A DNA stretch of 64,000 nucleotides from UBA7803 sp041395905. GTDB lineage: Bacteria; Pseudomonadota; Gammaproteobacteria; Pseudomonadales; Azotimanducaceae. Made by a program: the position numbers and the translations under genes. Location of the stretch: the NCBI GenBank assembly GCA_041395905.1, contig JAWKZP010000003.1, positions 340,820 through 404,819 on the forward strand, given 5' to 3'. Below the pieces are notes generated by a model. The model did no database searches and was not told where the DNA came from. It saw nothing but the letters and a program-made list of their open reading frames with translations. Shown in pieces: positions 62,519-64,000 of the stretch (the stretch's first letter is position 1; each line of letters begins with the position of its first letter).

Positions 62519-63835
62519 ATGCGTTACTGGCATAGAGTCGGATCCATGATGGAGGTCGGCACCTACCTGATGAGCAGGGGCATCGCTCCGGCCGAGGTGC
62601 TGCGCCGAAACGGGTTGCCTGCGTCGCTGCTGCTCGATTCCGATGCCTGGATCGAAGGCACCGTGTGCTTCGACCTGGTGAACGACATCGCCCGTCACAC
62701 CAGAGACCCGTTCCTCGGATTGCACTTCGCGGAGGTCCAGCGCCTGCAGGACTACGGACCGTGGGCACAAGGCGTGCTGGGTGCTTCCTGCCTGCGCGAC
62801 GCACTGGAGTTCGCGGCCCGTCACATCGGCCTGATCCGTACCGGGCTGGCGATCCGTCCGCGCACAGAGGGCGATCGGGCGCTGCTGTCCACCAAATTTT
62901 CCGGCGTGACTGATTCCGCGGCGCGACATCCGAGCCTCGCCTGCATGATGACGCTGTACAAAATCGTCCGCCTGGTCGCCAAACCGCTGACCATCGAGGT
63001 CCGCCTCAGTCTGCCGCGACCGCGAGCCACGGACGAAGCTGAGCGACTGCTTGGCCCCAATCTCACGTTCGGCGCAGACCGTAACGAACTGGCGTTCGAC
63101 CGCGCGGCCCTGGACCTGCCATTGCGGCCGCTGACGGCCCAGGAGCAGGAGGTATTCGGGCTGTTCCGCATCGGCCAGCCACTGGTTACGGCGCGGGAAG
63201 CGTACCGGCAGATGGTGGCGTTGCTGGAAGAGGGGCAGGTCACCGTTGCCGATGTGGCCTCGGCGTTGAACGTGGGCGTTCGAAAGCTGCAACGACACCT
63301 CGGCCGCTGGGGACTGACCTTCGAGTCCATGCTCGACGAGTACCGGCACAATGCCGCTCTGCATCACCTGACAGAAACCCGGACTGCAGTCACCGACATC
63401 GCATTCCTGCTCGGCTACGCCGATTCATCGCATTTCTCCAGGGCCGTGCGTCGCTGGACCGGCCTCTCGCCACGCCAGCTCCGCGGGCAACAGGACCTGT
63501 CGCGCGGCTGGCGCAGCGGCCTGCCGCACACCCGTGCCCTGCCCTGGTCCGAGGCGTCAATCGGCTCGAACACCCATCCGCAGCCGCGTACCGGCCCGTC
63601 GCGAACCAATCCGGAGTACAGTCTATGCGAATGGAACATGGCTTGTTCCTGCTCGCCATCATGCTGCTGGCAGCCTGCGAGTCGATCAGCACCCGAACCG
63701 ACTACGATCCAAGCGCAGACTTTGGCAGCTACCGAAAGTTCGCCTGGATCGACAGCGGTGCCAGGACGGCGATGCCGCCCGGCCTCAACCCGCTTACCGG
63801 AGAGCGAATTCAACTGGCGCTACTCGAGAACCTGA
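62519..63835 (+). CDS. AraC-family regulator (OruR/ArgR-like), extended C terminus
   Basis: A regulator with an Arabinose_bd-type N-terminal domain (about 1-200: GIAPAEVLRRNGLPASLLLD, RDPFLGLHFAEVQRLQDYG) and an AraC helix-turn-helix at about 240-325 (VTVADVASALNVGVRKLQRHL, VTDIAFLLGYADSSHFSRAVRRWTG). Conserved sequence ends near 63490. The frame then runs another 115 codons and overlaps the next gene by 211 nt out of frame, so the natural stop is probably lost. The N-terminal 63-bp piece is duplicated at 55285. Confidence 0.85.
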   Translation: MRYWHRVGSMMEVGTYLMSRGIAPAEVLRRNGLPASLLLDSDAWIEGTVCFDLVNDIARHTRDPFLGLHFAEVQRLQDYGPWAQGVLGASCLRDALEFAARHIGLIRTGLAIRPRTEGDRALLSTKFSGVTDSAARHPSLACMMTLYKIVRLVAKPLTIEVRLSLPRPRATDEAERLLGPNLTFGADRNELAFDRAALDLPLRPLTAQEQEVFGLFRIGQPLVTAREAYRQMVALLEEGQVTVADVASALNVGVRKLQRHLGRWGLTFESMLDEYRHNAALHHLTETRTAVTDIAFLLGYADSSHFSRAVRRWTGLSPRQLRGQQDLSRGWRSGLPHTRALPWSEASIGSNTHPQPRTGPSRTNPEYSLCEWNMACSCSPSCCWQPASRSAPEPTTIQAQTLAATESSPGSTAVPGRRCRPASTRLPESEFNWRYSRT

Positions 63836-64000
63836 AATACAAGGGCTACGCGTTTTCCGAGGATCGCGACGAAGCCGACTTCCTAGTGGGATTCACCGTA
63901 GGGATTCGTGATCGGGTCCGGGTAGACACCACCAACTATCCGGCAGGTTTCCGCGGACCGTATGGCTGGGGGCAGGTCTACTATCACGATGCAGATCTCC
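63625..64000 (+). CDS. DUF4136-type lipoprotein, 5' part
   Basis: ATG 63625 starts an exported protein: hydrophobic LFLLAIMLLAAC with a lipobox Cys at residue 18. Then RTDYDPSADFGSYRKFAWID, NPLTGERIQLALLENLKYKGY and EADFLVGFTVG follow, the usual DUF4136 pattern. It is cut by the window edge after 125 codons. It overlaps the unusually long tail of the AraC frame. The role in the family is unknown; it is an envelope lipoprotein. Confidence 0.83.
   Translation, partial: MRMEHGLFLLAIMLLAACESISTRTDYDPSADFGSYRKFAWIDSGARTAMPPGLNPLTGERIQLALLENLKYKGYAFSEDRDEADFLVGFTVGIRDRVRVDTTNYPAGFRGPYGWGQVYYHDADL

Overview
The window looks like chromosomal DNA of a GC-rich, metabolically versatile gammaproteobacterium, probably marine or soil and a degrader of unusual organic compounds. 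The signs are a long TonB-dependent receptor, many esterases, lyases and CoA-linked catabolic enzymes, and periplasmic dehydrogenases. The exact genus cannot be told from the sequence alone. Most of the window is tightly packed with intact genes, often joined by 4-nt ATGA or GTGA overlaps. Two stretches (43.0-45.7 kb and 51.3-56.4 kb) are clearly decayed.

Region 0-4 kb: the light chain (cut by the window edge) and heavy chain of a tryptophan tryptophylquinone amine dehydrogenase, divergent from a TonB receptor. Region 4-9.6 kb: a four-gene minus-strand operon (Fe/2OG dioxygenase, DMT transporter, M20 carbamoylase-type hydrolase, guanidino-group deiminase), divergent from a threonine-synthase-like PLP enzyme. 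I read this as a possible guanidino-compound degradation pathway. Region 9.6-18.2 kb: a lipoprotein type-B carboxylesterase, an FAD oxidoreductase, an operon of two small proteins plus a D-aminoacylase-family amidohydrolase and an epoxide hydrolase, and a divergent membrane-protein trio. A near-perfect TetR-type palindrome lies between the last two units.

Region 18-31 kb: a nitroreductase, a UPF0178 protein, a monoheme beta-propeller lipoprotein, a Ca/Na exchanger, an APC permease coupled to a class IV aminotransferase, a GNAT protein, an acyl-CoA synthetase coupled to a phosphotriesterase-like lactonase, and a class II glutamine amidotransferase. Region 31-43 kb: a PHB-depolymerase-like esterase, two MFS exporters, an acyl-CoA dehydrogenase, MtfA, an M50 protease, and a four-gene operon (amidohydrolase, alcohol dehydrogenase, LLM flavin oxidoreductase, membrane protein).

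Region 43-51.2 kb: a full-length but heavily frameshifted isoquinoline-1-oxidoreductase-type pair (iorA, iorB), a lytic transglycosylase carrying a 12-bp minisatellite, a FapA/DUF342 protein and a GPH-type sugar transporter. Region 51.3-53.2 kb: a small cassette bounded by two 61-bp direct repeats that match the 3' half of a tRNA gene. It holds a VapBC-type pair, a DUF433 antitoxin with a DUF5615 toxin broken by a nonsense codon, and an unrecognised gene fragment.

Region 53.3-64 kb: a DUF481 outer-membrane protein, then remnants (Tat sulfatase fused to a piece of an AraC gene, an AraC C-terminal fragment, a ZIP-like transporter scrap). These are followed by a coherent live cluster of a Crp/Fnr regulator, a divergent sulfatase with a CTAGR active site, a secreted HAD phosphatase, an octaheme TPR cytochrome, an AraC regulator and the start of a DUF4136 lipoprotein. 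The most interesting items are the guanidino operon, the tRNA-flanked toxin-antitoxin cassette, the ASSW minisatellite and the recombinant sulfatase/AraC remnant.
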